Shown: positions 11,475 through 24,929 of the stretch, piece after piece | Layout: each line of letters begins with the position of its first letter | How positions within the stretch are numbered: the first letter of the stretch is position 1 | NCBI RefSeq assembly: GCF_030272615.1 | Contig: NC_081415.1 | Location: forward strand, 605,501,137 to 605,565,136 | Direction: 5' to 3' | Length of the DNA stretch: 64,000 bases | Source: Cryptomeria japonica | Lineage: Eukaryota > Streptophyta > Pinopsida > Cupressales > Cupressaceae | Program-made: the position numbers and the translations under genes | Notes under the pieces: generated by a model | The model's database searches: none | Told to the model about the DNA's origin: nothing | Seen by the model: the letters and a program-made list of their open reading frames with translations, nothing else

Positions 11475-11790
11475 ATCTCCCCCTTTGGCATTGATGGCAA
11501 CATATGATGTGAAAAACAATCAATGTAAAGAAAAAAAATCAGCTCCCCCTAAGATCATGCACACAACTCAAATAGGTTTTTCACATAGCTCTCTTTCCTC
11601 CTTTGACATCAATGCAAAAAGCATATACTGCACAAATCTCTCACAAATCTAAACATCAAAACTAACAAATCTGAATATCTAAATCACTGACTACTCCCCC
11701 TAAGTAGCAAGCACCACACATCAATCCGAATCATAATATATCTCTGTGAAATCCATCGGACCAATCCAAATTCATGCATCTTAGTTCTTA
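11475..11790 (-). promoter_or_regulatory. Polypurine-tract cluster and 3' spacer of B
   Basis: On the minus strand, GGGGGAG tracts lie near 11476-11483, 11542-11549 and 11693-11700; the first abuts the LTR. Two copies of a CATTGATGxCAAAGG-like motif accompany them. No coding sequence. Confidence 0.65.
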
Positions 11791-14520
11791 TCTGAATGGG
11801 CAATCACCCCTAGATTCTCCCTGAGACACTCAAAATCATCCTTTGGCAAAGGCTTTGTGAAGATATCTACAATTTGTTCCTTTGTAGATACATACTCCAA
11901 TCTGACTTCCTTCTCATTCACTTTCTCTCTCAAGAATGAAACTTTATTGATATATGCTTAGTCTTGGAATGCAACACCATATTCTTGGAAATATTGATAG
12001 CACTAGAATTATCACAGTATATAGTAGTAGACACATCATAAACAACTCTAATATCCTTCAACATTTTCTTCATCCATATTACCTATGTACAATTACTAGT
12101 AACACCAATGTATTTAGCCTTTGCATTGGATAAATAAATAGCATTCTGCTTCTTACTCATCCATGAAACCAATCTCTTTCCCAAGAAAAATGTACCACCA
12201 CTAGTACTCTTCCATTCATCAACATCACCTACCCAATCAGCATCTATAAAATCACTCAAAGTAAAGTATTCATATTTAGGATACCAAAAACCAAAATCAA
12301 CAGTTCCTTTCAAATATCTAAAAATTTTTTTCACAATAACAATATGAGATTCTCTAGGATCATCTTTAAATCTAGCAACAAGACAAACAACATTCATAAT
12401 ATCCAGTCTAGTCTGAGTCAAATAGAGAAGTCCACCAATCATAAATTTGTATCTAATCTGATTTTCTTTCAGAGAGTCATCATCCTTTATCAACTTACAT
12501 CCGGTCACCATAGGAGTTCCAACTGGCTTTGCATCACCCAAACCAAACTTCTTCAACAATTCCTTCACATCTTAAATTGAGATATGAAAATACCTTTACT
12601 TGACTGAGTAATTTTCAATCCCAAAAAGAATTTCATCTCACTAATCATAGACATTTCAAATTCACTCTGCATATCAATAGAAAACTTCTTGCAAAATTTA
12701 TCATCTCCACCAAAAATAATGTCATCAAGAAATACCTCAACAATAAAAATGCTATCATTCTTTTCAATCTGATCCAACTCTTCTTCCATTGCTTTAACCC
12801 AATTTTCATCTTTACAAGCTTCATTAACATCTTTAGGTTCAATTTTAGAAACCAAGCAATACTCTTCAACAATTCTTCTTCTAGTCATCACACCTTTATT
12901 CTTATCACCTATAATTTGATTTTTTGAATGATTTAGTCTTACATACCTGGGAGTCTTATAATTTTCCTAAGTACCGAACTCTTGAACTCTGTCTTCTGCA
13001 CTACACTTGTACCTTCTCCTTTACTCATAGTCTTTTTCAAACTAGTCTAATTTTGATTCTAGGTTTGTACTTGCTTTCCTTTGTCTAAACTAACATCCCG
13101 ATCATCTGAATCATATCTACAAGTTCTAATGTCTCATATTGCTTTCATCAACCTTCACATTAGCACTTTCAACTATCTTTCTCAATATTTAATTATAACA
13201 TAGGTAGACCTTACTCTTAGTAGAATAACTAGGAAAAAATCCTTCATCACATCTAGCATAAAATTTTCCTAGATCTTCATCTCTTCTTATATAGCATTTA
13301 CTTCCAAAAATTCTGAAATATCTAATAGTAGGAGCATGACCAAACCATAACTCATAAGGAGTCTTATTGGTATTACCTTTTATATGCACTATGTTAAGAG
13401 TATATAGCAGCATTCACAACTTCTCTCCAATAGATATGCAAAACATTCCCTTCAATCATCATAGTCCTAGCAACAACTTGAATCGTCTTGTTCTTTCTTT
13501 CCACAACACCATTTTTCTGAGGGGTTCTAGGTGGAGATAATTGTCTCTTTACCCCATGTTCTTCACAAAATTCATTAAACTCACCAGAAGTGAATTCACC
13601 ACCTTTTTCAGATCTCAAATACTTCAGCTTCAGTCCAGTCTTAGTCTCAACCATAGCTTTGAAAATCTTGAACTTCTCCAATGCTTGAGATTTCTCCCTT
13701 AAGAAAGTAACCCACATCATCCTTGATTAGTCATCAATCAGAAACATGAAATACATGTCTCCATGCAAGCTTCTCACTCTAGAAGGACCACATAAATCAG
13801 TGTGCACAAGATCCAATAATCCATTAGAACTATACTATTTTCTTTTGAAAGTAACTCTTTTCTGCTTCCATAACTGACATTCCTTACATACCGCATTAGT
13901 AGGCTTTACCAACTTAGGAAGGTCTCTCACTGCTTGAGTAGAACTTATCTTAACCATGCAGTCAAAATTCACATGACACCTCCTTATATTCCATAACCAA
14001 CTTTCATCAACCTGAGCAATCAAACAACTTTTACCACCAATATTCAAGTGAATGATATTACCTTTTGTCTTTTTCCCTGATGCAATTTCAATTTCAGAGC
14101 CACTTAGGAGTGCAGATCATATCCCTTGTCAACCATTTATCCAACACATAAAATATTATACTTTAGACCTTCAACATCTAAGACATCATCAGTATTATGC
14201 TTACCATTAAGAGAAACAAAACCTCTACCATATATTATACTAGCTTTGTCATCACCAAATCTTACTACACCACCATAATATTTTCTAAACTCATAAAATT
14301 ACTCTTATCACCTGTCATATGATGAGAGAAGCCACTGTCAATAACCCATTCATCTTTCTCTTCAATTTTAGCAGTCAAAGCTTTCTCCTCATTAATGTAG
14401 CTTGTAGAATCAACAATAACTAGATCATCTTCCATGATAGCAATAAACACCCATTTGTCTCCTAAGTTTCCCTTATCAGTCTCATCATCTATCACAGCTT
14501 CATCAGAAGCATAGTAACAC
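11791..14520 (-). pseudogene. pol remnant of element B, RT internally deleted
   Basis: Protease with DSGFSHHMTG (DSG at 14331-14339) follows an acidic segment; integrase zinc region with RRCHVNF and CKECQ (about 14000-13850); integrase core with HTDLCGP, LIDD (followed by a TAG) and VVERKNKT (about 13810-13490), then NKTPYELWFG; RT start ACKDENWVKAMEEELDQIEKN (to about 12757); then directly EVFLDDIIFGGDD, FFLGLKIT, and RNase H with STSGGTFFLGKRLVSW. Compared with A, about 160 codons of RT between DQIEKN and the FLDD box are missing, a clean internal deletion. Multiple frameshifts elsewhere. Confidence 0.9.
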
Positions 14521-14539
14521 TTCTAATATTTAGGCTTAT

Positions 14540-15426
14540 ATTTTTTAAATGGCTTCTTAGAAACTCTTTCTGAACACTTTGAGGAAAAATGTCCTATCTT
14601 GTTACATGAAAATCATTTAAGAGGCAATATGCCTTCATACTTACTGGCACCTTTAGGCAATCTTCTGGAAATAAGCACTTCAAGATCCTCAAGTTCTTTT
14701 TCTTCTTCTTCAAGTTCTCTCATTTCCTTCTCATATGTGGACACCTTTGTAGAACTTTCTCTTGGATCATATCTCTTCTTCCTAGAAATAGTAGCTTTGA
14801 ATGCAAATTCAGACTTAGGAAGGGATTTACCAAATTTGCTCAACTCAAAGGCAAAAAGATTTCCAATTAGGATGTCTCTAGTCACATCAATCACCATTTG
14901 GATCTTCTCAATAGCAAAACTTTGTGTTTATAAGAAGAAGGCAAGGATCTTAACACCTTAGCTACAATGTCTGATTCATCCAACACTCCACCAACAAATC
15001 TGATATTCGACACAAGCTCATTCACTTTCTACATAAAGGATGTAATGTTCTCATCTTTTCCCATCTTTATCATCTCATACTTTCCCTTTAGGCCCTACAA
15101 CTTAGCAACTTTCACATGACTGTCACCTTCATGCAAAGTCTTTAGATTCTTTCAAATCTCATGAGCTGACTACAAATCTAGTACATTAGTCATCTCAGAG
15201 TCAGTCAAGGTACTCAACAATGCTTACTTTGCCTAACATTGTATTCATCTTCTCTAATCTCATCTAGAGATGAAGAACCATTTTGAGGAACATTATACAC
15301 ATTTTTTGTTATCTTCCAATAATCTTCATCGATGGATCTTAAGTGACGCTCCATCTGGTTCTTCCATAGAGAGTAGTTCATTCCATCAAATCTTAGACTA
15401 TCCTTCTTGTAATTATAAGTTGTCAT
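14540..15426 (-). pseudogene. gag remnant of element B
   Basis: Starts at 15426 (MTTYNYKKDSLRFDGMNY, then SLWKNQMERHLR), a classic copia Gag N-terminus, then breaks into other frames. A glutamate-rich segment (about 14780-14690) precedes a single zinc knuckle at about 14590-14630 with CNKIGHFSSKC; its first cysteine reads Phe. B thus keeps the N-terminal capsid region that D and F lack. Confidence 0.82.
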
Positions 15427-15468
15427 CCTAGATCACCTCAAGCATCCGAGCTTCTTTTGGAGGATCTA

Positions 15469-15482
15469 GCTCTAATACTAAT
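15469..15482 (-). other. Primer-binding site of B (initiator Met-tRNA, mutated)
   Basis: On the minus strand it reads ATTAGTATTAGAGC, two transitions from the ATTGGTATCAGAGC seen in D. Confidence 0.75.
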
Positions 15483-15698
15483 TGTTGGCAACAAGACAAA
15501 AAACTGAGAGGGGGAGGGGGGGTGAATCAGTTTTCACAAAACTTTACTTAACATAAACTCAATTTTAGATCTGATTATTAACAATGAAAGCATAAATCAA
15601 CACCATGTCAATAACACATATAATACCAAGATTTTTTATGTGGAAAACCCGGTTAAGGGAAAAACCATGGTGGGAACCTACTTAGAATAAGATGATAT
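15483..15698 (-). repeat. 5' LTR of B, inner piece
   Basis: Matches 10150 to about 10355 of the 3' LTR and stops at GATAT (15694-15698), the left target duplication of G. The LTR continues at 61811. Confidence 0.88.
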
Positions 15699-16761
15699 TG
15701 TTGACCTTTTTAGTCAACAAAGTTGTAGATCCAATATGAGAATATTGTGTTTCCTACATAACCTTTGTTTTATGTGCACTGTTTAAACAATAGTGGAGGA
15801 GCCTTTTTTCCTTTCAGGATTCATTTCTATTTTTGAGTTGACTAGGTGGGCAAGTCAACTCACTTAATTTCCACCGGCTTAGGGCTCCTTGTCGTTGGTG
15901 GGTTGGTTTCCCCTTATTTCCTCTTATTGGTCATTGGTGGTTTTCTCTTAGGTTTTTTGGGTCCCACTACCCTTCAAGTATTTCTACAACCAAAAAATGG
16001 GTCACGAGATAGCGAGATGGTGATCCCGACTTATGATATCATTCTCCCTGCATAGGAAAGATAGATAGGAGAAATTTCTCAAGGGATTAAACAATAAAGA
16101 GGAGGTCTCTTCCCCACTCCCCAGTGAGGAAGGATAGAGCACATGAAGGGTCTTGAAGTATAAACAAGCTAGAGGCATAAAGTCATCCCACCATCTTGCA
16201 CACCTTTTCATGTAGTCACAATGACCCTATGGTGTAAGAAACAAAGATAACAGTAACCTTCTAGCCATACCGCATGACAATTTGGGGAGGTGGTTTGGCT
16301 GAAGAGATGAAATACAAAGAATGATGTGAGATAGCGAGAGGTGAGACTCAGTCTCTTCCACCACCCTTCGATGGAAATCAATGCCCAAGTGACACCTTGT
16401 AGGGTAAGCAAAATCTAGGTGGGTGGCTTCCCTGCCATCTCGCAAACAATTTTAAGGTTTCAAGGGGGTCCTCATGGGATAAAACAACAAAGAGCGAGTT
16501 GTCCCCCACTATCCTACGAGGATTTTTGTCAATGTAGAAATACCCTGCGGGGTAAGAGAGCATAAGGGTGATGATAGTGTTCCTTCCACCCTGCAAAGTA
16601 AAGGCTATAGATATAAGGGCCTTGCGGGGTACATAAATAGAATGAATAGGGCTTTCCTGCCATCCCACGGGGGATTTTTGGGAAGCATTTTGGCCTTGTG
16701 GAGTAATAGAAATAATGAAAGTCTATTCACCACTATCCTACATGATCGGTTAGGCCACTAG
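15699..16761 (+). repeat. 5' LTR of G, first piece
   Basis: Begins TGTTGACC and aligns with 59338 to about 60430 of the 3' LTR. It contains the stem-loop array (about 16080-16750). It stops at ACTAG (16757-16761), the left target duplication of D. Confidence 0.85.
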
Positions 16762-17547
16762 TCTTGGAAACCAATAACATTGAGAGGGGGGGTGAATCAG
16801 TGTTATACCAGAATAGTAGATTTTAGCTTTAACAAAACATTCATACAACAACCGGTATACTGATATAAACAAAATTGAAAGAAGTAAAGCAACTAGTAAG
16901 CCAATCACATAAATGAGAATCATAACACACAGATTTATATGTGGAAAACCTCAAATAAGAAAAACCACAGTGGGATTTGTGACCCACAATATAAATCCAC
17001 TGGCCATATGAAGAGATATTTTAAAATATGAGGGGCCTACACTTGCAGGAAGGCTTATAGCCTAGAGCACACTGCTCAATCACAATAGGAGCCTCACTGA
17101 CTACATAGAATTCCAGAAAACAATTCAAAGAAGCATGAATTGCTAAGATAGCATCCTCTATGCCAGAAAAGAGTTCCAGTTTAAGCTCTGTCTATTTCAG
17201 TCAGAAACCCTAAACCCCTTTACCAGAATAACCCTTAATAAAAATACGTTAGATACATAATATCTCTGATATATTTCACATGATATTACATTCACATCAT
17301 CATAATCTCTTATCTCATGTCTATCTCCCTATATCAAAATAATCTTATCAAACTGCCCTATATACCCTATACAACTTTTTATGCCTTATGTCAGCTTACA
17401 AAGATATATACAATATCAGATTGCATGCTGACCAGATAACATAAATGTATAAACATTAAAACAAGTTGTTGATACTGGATCCAAGATATGTCATCCTCTG
17501 ATATCGATAACCATTACTATACCATGTCAGCCTGCATTGCCGGTGAC
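16762..17547 (-). repeat. 3' LTR of D, outer piece
   Basis: Aligns with 42900 to about 43685 of the 5' LTR (for example the block ATAGTAGATTTTAGCTTTAA). The terminal TG reads TC. It stops at GTGAC (17543-17547), the left target duplication of C. Confidence 0.88.
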
Positions 17548-18027
17548 TGTCATGCCCAAAATTTAGGGCAAAAACGGAACAAATTTTTTTTTTAAAAACA
17601 TACTAAATTAATTAACAAGTTCACTCTTGCGACAAGCGTTAAAGAAACTTTCATTATTAAACTCGAGCTAATTCCGAAACGAACTAAGCATCGATTAATC
17701 GTTAAGTTTAAATTGCGGAAAACCTACTAGTTAAATTCTATCTCCCAGAGATACTTAGACAATAGGTTTATTAAATTTATCAAACTAAAGGAAATAGGAG
17801 AGGTATTTTAATTTTATCTCCCGATATGACTATATAGTCCTTTCAAATTTTTTTTTTAAAATTTCTCTTTATAATTTATCCCAAATTAAAATCAGGATTA
17901 TTTAAATATATACATATATTCATATTTGATTATGCATATATTTGTATATTAAAATTTAATTACTATACAAATGCTCAAAAATTCATATATTTACATATAT
18001 ATATATATTCCCATATATATATATGGA

Positions 18028-18061
<34 letters not shown>

Positions 18062-18362
18062 ACTTAAATGGCAGATATTTTAATTCTAAATTTGAATACC
18101 ATTATAATTTCCTAATTAAAAAAACCATATTGTTGCCCAACCCTAATTAGGGTTCTAATTTCTTTTATAAATATTTTCTAAACTAAATAATATTTTTATT
18201 CTTTTTTTTTAATTAAATTGCCCTAGCCCCTTTCGGGCTAGGGTTTAACCCAATTTTCTTTTTAACAGACAAAGTTTCATGCTGGGTCGAAGACCCTACA
18301 AGCGGCCACGATCTCATTGTTGCAGGTCACGGGAGTTTCGGGTGGCAGGCTGGCCGCGTGCA

Positions 18363-18529
18363 CCACTGTGTGAGCTCACAGTGGCACCGCGGTACCACTG
18401 TGTGCCCACACAGTGGGCGCCGCTAGCGGCTCCCCACTGTGTGCCCACACAGTGGGTGCCGCAAGCGGCTCCACTGTGTGTGCACACAGTGGGCGCCACG
18501 CAGTCGTCCACTGTGCGTACACACAGTGG
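18363..18529. repeat. Palindrome array in C 3' LTR (5 units)
   Basis: Five hairpin units of 22 nt at 18363-18384, 18395-18416, 18434-18455, 18471-18492 and 18508-18529. The typical unit has arms CCACTGTGTG and CACACAGTGG around a 2-nt centre. Units are separated by GC-rich spacers, several containing GCCGC or AGCGGCTCC. The stretch is strongly GC-rich against AT-rich surroundings. Confidence 0.9.
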
Positions 18530-18584
18530 AGTCCGCGGGGGGCCCCAAACATATTTTTTTTATAATTTTTTTTTTTTTAAAATA

Positions 18585-18672
18585 TAATATATATATATAT
18601 ATATATAAATATATATATTTATATATAGCGGGTGGCCCCAAACATATTTTTTTTATAAATTTTTTTTTTTTA

Positions 18673-18725
<53 letters not shown>

Positions 18726-18765
18726 TATATATAAATATATATATTTATATATATATAAATATATA

Positions 18766-18800
<35 letters not shown>
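18585..18800. repeat. AT-dinucleotide microsatellites in C 3' LTR
   Basis: Long (AT)n and (ATAT)TT runs broken by a second copy of GGCCCCAAACATATTTTTTT. Further AT runs lie at 17994-18058 and 18943-18994. The matching place in the other LTR (27422-27478) is much shorter. Confidence 0.9.
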
Positions 18801-18802
<2 letters not shown>

Positions 18803-18939
18803 TTTCATAACTTAAATAAGCATAGTTAAAAAGATGAAATTTATTTCAATATAAATTTATATATGGTTTTTTTTTGAAAGAGAATTTTACATGCAAAATT
18901 TTAAACCAATATAATCAAGGGAAAAACATTAAGTTAAAT

Positions 18940-18997
<58 letters not shown>

Positions 18998-21497
18998 AAT
19001 ACATCTATAAAATAAGCTTTTAAAATCAATGCTAACTAAAATACAATTTAGAGTATTATTCAAAGATTCATTATACTTTTTCTGGAAATAAAGAAATTCA
19101 TTTTTTTTTTTTTCTTTTTTTTCAATAAAATATTCAAATAAAACAACTTTTTTTCCATTTTAAAATACTTATAATCTTTCAGCATAATTAGACTTCTATT
19201 TTGCCTCAAGTAAAAATATAGGTAAAATCTAAATGAAAACAATTCTTTTATTTCTTTCCAAAATACATAAAGCTTTTGCATGCTACACAAGTTAACTTTC
19301 CTTTTTTAAATAAGCCAGAAGTAGAAATAACAAGCTTTTCTTATTTACAACATCTCTAAGATAATCTTCCAATTTACAGAATGTATTCTCTGAATAGTCA
19401 CAACAATAAAGCTTCAAGTCTACTTTCACAAAATACAACTTGTTCCTCTTTTCTATAAATGAGGCATATTTCCATAGCAACTTTAAACAAACTTCTGCAA
19501 TTGAATTTAAGTATCTTCAATAACAATCTTCTGTATCTCTTTCATGGTTCCTATTCTCTTTCCACTGATTTTCCTACATAAAAGAAGACACAAATATGAC
19601 CACGGAGTGCTCACCTCCCAGCCTAGGCTAACTGGTAGCCACCCCCGAGCTTGGAGAACCAATTCCTAGATGGGTAACTAACAGGCAAACACATAGAAAG
19701 CAAAGCATACAGATATTCCAGACACATTCCCAACCTGGCTTTCACAGCACCACACCCTGGTGGTGATCATTTCAAAGGGTGGTAGTGGACCAAATACCCT
19801 GAGGAGAATCTGCAAGTATGAAATAAACAAGAAGCCACCTCATGGCACAATAAAAATATCAAGAATCTCAATCCCCATATTCCTTATGCCCCCCAAAGGC
19901 ATTCTAGCCTTATATCCCTCCTTATGACCCCCATTGCCCAAACAGGCCATGCAGCAAGGGTCACACAAAGATCCCTTGTGATCGCTCTCAAAAGAGAGTC
20001 TTTCACTCAAGGGCTGTCACTGCTACCACCCTCAAGATCCTCTTCTCTCCCAAGAGTAAGAGATCTTGAGAAAACTCCCAAAACAAAGCAAATCATAAAC
20101 AAAATACTAAAAGAATTTCACGCATAGAACTTCAAGATTTCAGATTTCTTATTCAACAATTTCCAGACATAAACAAGAAGAAGACATTAAAAGTAAAAAT
20201 TGAAACCAACCTTAATCTGCCCAAAGGTTATTATGATGTCTGAAGAAGAGCTGCCCAATCCACAAATCTTTTTCCTTCTACCCTTATTCAAATTCCTCTA
20301 TTCCATAACATTATTTTTTCTTCTAAATTTTCTTCTGTCTCCAAAAATGGAGAGTGGGTGATTGCCCTGCTATTCCCAAAAATCTTCCTTAAGAAGCTCA
20401 CTCTCTGAGTTGTCACAGGATTCTAAAAAAAAAAAAAAATGAAGAAAGAAAGAAAAAATGCAAAAAGACTCTCATTCCAAAAGGAAAAATCTTGATTAGA
20501 TTTAACTTCTAATTTTCAATTTTCGCTCAACTCAAAAAAGCCAATTTTTAAAGCGTTAAAAAGATCATTATAAAGTAGAAACTTGCCTAAAATTACCCCT
20601 AACCCCTAGGTATACCTTATGGGCTTTAGGAAACCCTATTAAACTACCCCTAGGTGTTCATTTAACCCATTTTAAACCCTTCTGAAGTTTATTTTCGGGT
20701 CAAACATAAGTTGACCACTCCAAATATTATATTCCCAAAGTATTTATGACAACACATTAATTTATTAAAGAACTATAATTAAACACTTTCCCTCCAAGAG
20801 ACAAAATAATTAAATTTAAATACACATGTGTCAAGTGACACAATTAAAACACTTTTACAAAAATAAAACATGAAGTTGTCTCTTGAGGTTTTTACACATT
20901 AAAATTTAATTAACACTCTAACACTCATGCAGCATATACAGTTACGAATAAAATACAACACAAACGGGGTGTTGTCTCTCCAAATAGACAAACCCTGGCT
21001 TTACGAACATACATAGGTCTAGGTTTGATTCTCCGTAATTTTCCATGGTCACATGGTAAATTTCCTGCGCATCTCAATTTACACATTAGTACTTCCAAAT
21101 ATCCAATTATAATATAATTCAATAATATAACAATGCACATCATCAGTAGCATACAATTTTCATCTGCACAGATCAAATACAACTTTTACCAAGCAATTTC
21201 ACATAAGCAATTTTCATCCCAATTCACATAAACTAAACATACATCATAGTTCTACATTCAGAATAAAGTCCTGCAGATTCAATAACGACATCTATCATTG
21301 CAATATCATTCTATCTAATAATCATGTAGTGTCCTATCTCATAAAGCATGTGAGTAAGTCATCAAATCATAGCAATGTTATCCAAATCCTAAAATCATAT
21401 AAGTTCTAAGTCTCAAAATGCATCAAAATAAAGTATCCATAATAGTCTAAATATAAAATCCACTGAATGTCAGACTGAGTTGAGGTGAGGCCTCACA

Positions 21498-21511
21498 TCC
21501 TCCCCCTCTAG
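21498..21511 (-). promoter_or_regulatory. Polypurine tract of C
   Basis: Minus strand CCTAGAGGGGGAGGA directly before the LTR start TGTGAGG; it overlaps the pol stop codon. Confidence 0.85.
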
Positions 21512-24500
21512 GCATGAACTTCCTCCTGGAGTTCATCAAAGAGGTGAGGGTACTCTGATCTCATACGTGCTGCATCCTCCCATGAAGCCGTAACCTCATC
21601 ATAACAATCCCACTGGACCCTAACCTGGTCCAGCTCTCGACCTCGAAGGGCCAATGTCCGGCATGCCAAAATGCGAATGGGCTCCAAAGCTAGCTGCTCG
21701 TCCGACTCCACCTGCAAGGCATCCCAATCTAAAATGTGAGACTCATCATAGATATACTTTCTCAAAACTGAAACATGAAACACATCATGGATGCGTGATA
21801 GGCTAGGTGGCAAGGCTAAACGGTAGGCAACTGGGCCTATCCTCTCCAAAATCTCAAAAGGTCCTACAAAGCGAGGTGCGAGCTTCGAACCCTTTTCGTA
21901 ACGGATTGGACTCTTATGCGGTCGCACTCGCAGGAAAACTCTGTCTCCAACCAAGTAACTACGATCTATCCTCTTTGCATCGGCATACTTCTTCTGTCTA
22001 TCTTGAGCCTCTCTGAGACGCTGCCTAATCAAATCCACCTGCTGTTCCATATCCCGAACTAACTCAGGACCAATAGCAACTCTATCCTCTATGTGATCCC
22101 AACTCAAGGGCGTCCTGCAAGGCCTGCCGTATAATGCCTGATAGGGTGGCATCCCCAAAGAAGTGTGATGCCCATTGTTATAGGCAAACTCCACTAAAGG
22201 AAGATACTCCTCCCATCGGGTCTAATGATCCATGACATACATACGAAGCATATCCTCTAACACTTGATTGACCCTCTCTGTTTGACCATCTGTCTCTGGG
22301 TGATAGGCTGTACTGAAATTGAGCTTAGTGCCCATAGCTACCTGTAATGACTTCCAAAAGGTAGAAGTAAAAAGAGAATCCCTGTCAGAAATAATCTTGT
22401 GGGGTACGCCATGAAGCCTAACAATGTCTCGCAAGAACACCTGTGCTACTGCTGGAGCTGTGAATGTAGTACGAACTGGTGAAAAGTGAGCTACTTTGGT
22501 CAACTTGTCAACTGTCACCAAGATAGCATCATGGCGACGAGAAGACATAGGAAGACCAATGATGAAATCCATGGATATAGTATCCCACTTCCACTCTGGT
22601 ATAGCATGAGACTGAAGCAACCCACCTGGATGGTGGTGCTCCGCCTTTACCCTTTGACACTCGAGACACCGAGCTACTATCTCAGCAATGAGCTGCCGCA
22701 TTCCCGGCCAATGATACAACTGCCTCAAGTCTGCATGCAACTTCTTAACCCCGGGATGCGCTGCATAAAGAGCTCTATGAGCTTCCGTGATAATGAACTC
22801 TCGCAACCCTCCGGAGGAAGGTACATAAACACACCCTCTGTGGCGTAACAGTCCATCGGACTCCAAAGAATAATCCTCATATTTCCCTTCTAGAGTAACC
22901 TGAGAACGTAATACCTGACAAACCTCTGCATACCATCCATCCTCTGACAAGTGCCGAAGTATACGGTCTCTCAAGTCTGTGCCCATGGATATGGTGTAAA
23001 CCTCATGACGTCTCCTACTCAAGGCATCTGCAACTACATTTTCCTTTCCCTTGATGTAGTGAACGTCAAAATCATATTCACACAAGAACTCCATCCATCT
23101 CCTCTGTCATGCATTAAGGTTCGGCTGAGTGAAGATGTACTGAAGACTCTGATGATCTGAATGCAACTCAAAGTGATGTCCTAAAAGGAAGTGTCTCCAC
23201 CTCACAAGTGCATGCACTACTGCCGCGAGCTCAAGGTCGTGAGTAGGATAATTAAGTTCATGAGTCTTAAGTTTCCTAGACTCGAAAGCTATGGCCCTAC
23301 CATCCTGCATAAGAACTGCCCCTAAACCCTCTAGGGAAGCATCTGTACAAACCATGAAGTCCGCTGAAGGGTTTGGTACAATAAGGATAGGAGCGCTAGT
23401 AAGTGCCTTCTTGAGTTCCTGAAAGGCCTTCTCGCACTTCTCTGTCCACTCAAATTTCTTCCCTTTACGCTGAAGAGAAGTAATAGGGTGTGCGACTCTA
23501 GAGAAACCCTTGACAAAACGTCTGTAGTATCCTGCTAAACCCATGAAACTCCTGACCTCCATCACACTGGTGGGCGCTGGCCAATCCATAATAGCCCTAA
23601 TCTTTGATGGGTCAACTGAGATCCCATCACCGGAAATTACGTGTCCAAGGTACTTGACCTCAGACCGAAAGAAAGCACACTTCGATAGGCTGCCAAACAA
23701 CTGGTTATCCCGCAAACACTGCAATACTTGTTTCAAGTGCTCCTCATGCTCCTTCTCATTCTGAGAATATATCAGTATATCATCGAGGAACACAATAACA
23801 AAATGGTCTAGAAAGGTACGGAACACCCCATTCATGAGGCTCATAAAAACTGCTGGGGCATTCGTAAGTCCAAAGGGGACTACGGTAAACTCATAGTGAC
23901 CATATCTAGTGCGAAATGCGGTCTTGTGGATATCACTTTCCACTATTCTCAACTGATGGTATCCTGACTTCAGATCTATTTTGGAAATGACTTTGGCACC
24001 CTGAAGCTAGTCAAACAAATCATCAATCCTGGGCAAAGGATATCGGTTCTTGATGGTTACTTTATTTAGCTATCGATAATCCATACACAATCGTAGAGAT
24101 CCATCCCTCTTCTTAACGAAGATGACTGGTGCACCCCACGGGGATACGCTAGGACGGATATGACCCTTCTCAAGAAGTTCCTCAAGCTGGATTTTAAGTT
24201 CATTAAGCTCATTTGTGGTCATTCTATAAGGTGCTCTAGAAACTGGCTCGGCTCCTGGTACAAGGTCTATATAAAAATCAATCTCTCTGCGGGGAGGCAT
24301 TCCCGGTAACTCTGAAGGAAATACATCTGAATATCCCTTAAGGATAGGATGGTCATCGAGCGATGTTTCTTTTTCCTCCTCTTCCCCTCTGTCACTGATC
24401 ATGATAGCAAAAAGTTGACATCCCTTCCGTATGCTCCGCTTGAGCTGCATTGCAGAAATCATACGAAGAGACACGGGCCTCTGAATTCCATTGATGACTA

Positions 24501-24929
24501 TGGGCGAACCATGATCATCCTCACACTCGATCCTTTTCAGGCTGCAATCCATCTTGGCTCTGTGGGCATAAAGCCAGTCCATGCCAAGTACGATTCCGTA
24601 AGATCCAAGTGGAGTCACTCTAAGGTCAACTAAAGTGGTGGTCTTGCCAATCTGCAGCTGACATGCCCTAACCTCTAATTCCACTGACACTCTAGCCCCT
24701 CAAGCTAATTCCACTTCCCAACTGACATCCTGCCTAGTTGCCACTAGCCCGCAATGCTCCACAACCGATGGAGATATAAAGGAGTCAGTAGCTCCTAAAT
24801 CAAACAAAATAGATACATTGTTACCTCTGATAATACTTGAAGATTCGATAACCGTGGCCTGATGATCAACCTGGCGGTTGTCAACCGCTGCGAATACTCT
24901 ATGGGACCTGCCCATATCACCAACTGTCG
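21508..24929 (-). pseudogene. pol of element C (PR-RT-RH-IN-chromodomain)
   Basis: In frame with gag throughout. Protease at about 24840-24600, with the catalytic DSG reading DLG (24793-24801). RT about 24260-23540, with [14 protein letters not shown] and FLDD (23779-23790). RNase H about 23380-23120, with CTDAS and [11 protein letters not shown]. Integrase zinc region H-H-C-C about 22800-22650; core with SMDFIIGLP, SDRDS and TDGQTERVNQ, all catalytic acids present. The C-terminal EEVHA end follows a chromodomain-like segment (RILACRTLALRGRELDQVRV, then WEDAA). Stops lie at 24700-24702, 24070-24072, 24007-24009, 23107-23109 and near 22222. Two fall in known motifs (DYR-LNKVT and DDLFD-LQGA) where Gln is usual, implying CAG to TAG. 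Nearly intact. Confidence 0.95.

Larger units (their letters stand above)
17548..21497 (-). repeat. 3' LTR of C
   Basis: 3,950 bp, TGTGAGGCCTCACC to GGGCATGACA on the minus strand. It contains five palindromes (18363-18529) and large AT-dinucleotide runs, and carries no conserved protein; small ORFs are identical in both LTRs only because the LTRs are. Confidence 0.93.

Noticed and set aside
14599-14961. Ser-rich + strand ORF
   Set aside because: Antisense of the Glu-rich part of the B gag.
15846-16668. Several 60-100 residue ORFs in the G LTR
   Set aside because: They overlap on both strands within the stem-loop array and are not conserved between the two LTRs.
18279-18810. ORFs on both strands with repeated Cys-Val-His-Thr-Gln-Trp-like blocks
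   Set aside because: They are translations of the palindrome array in the C LTR; repeats in every frame come from the DNA repeat, and no family signal exists.
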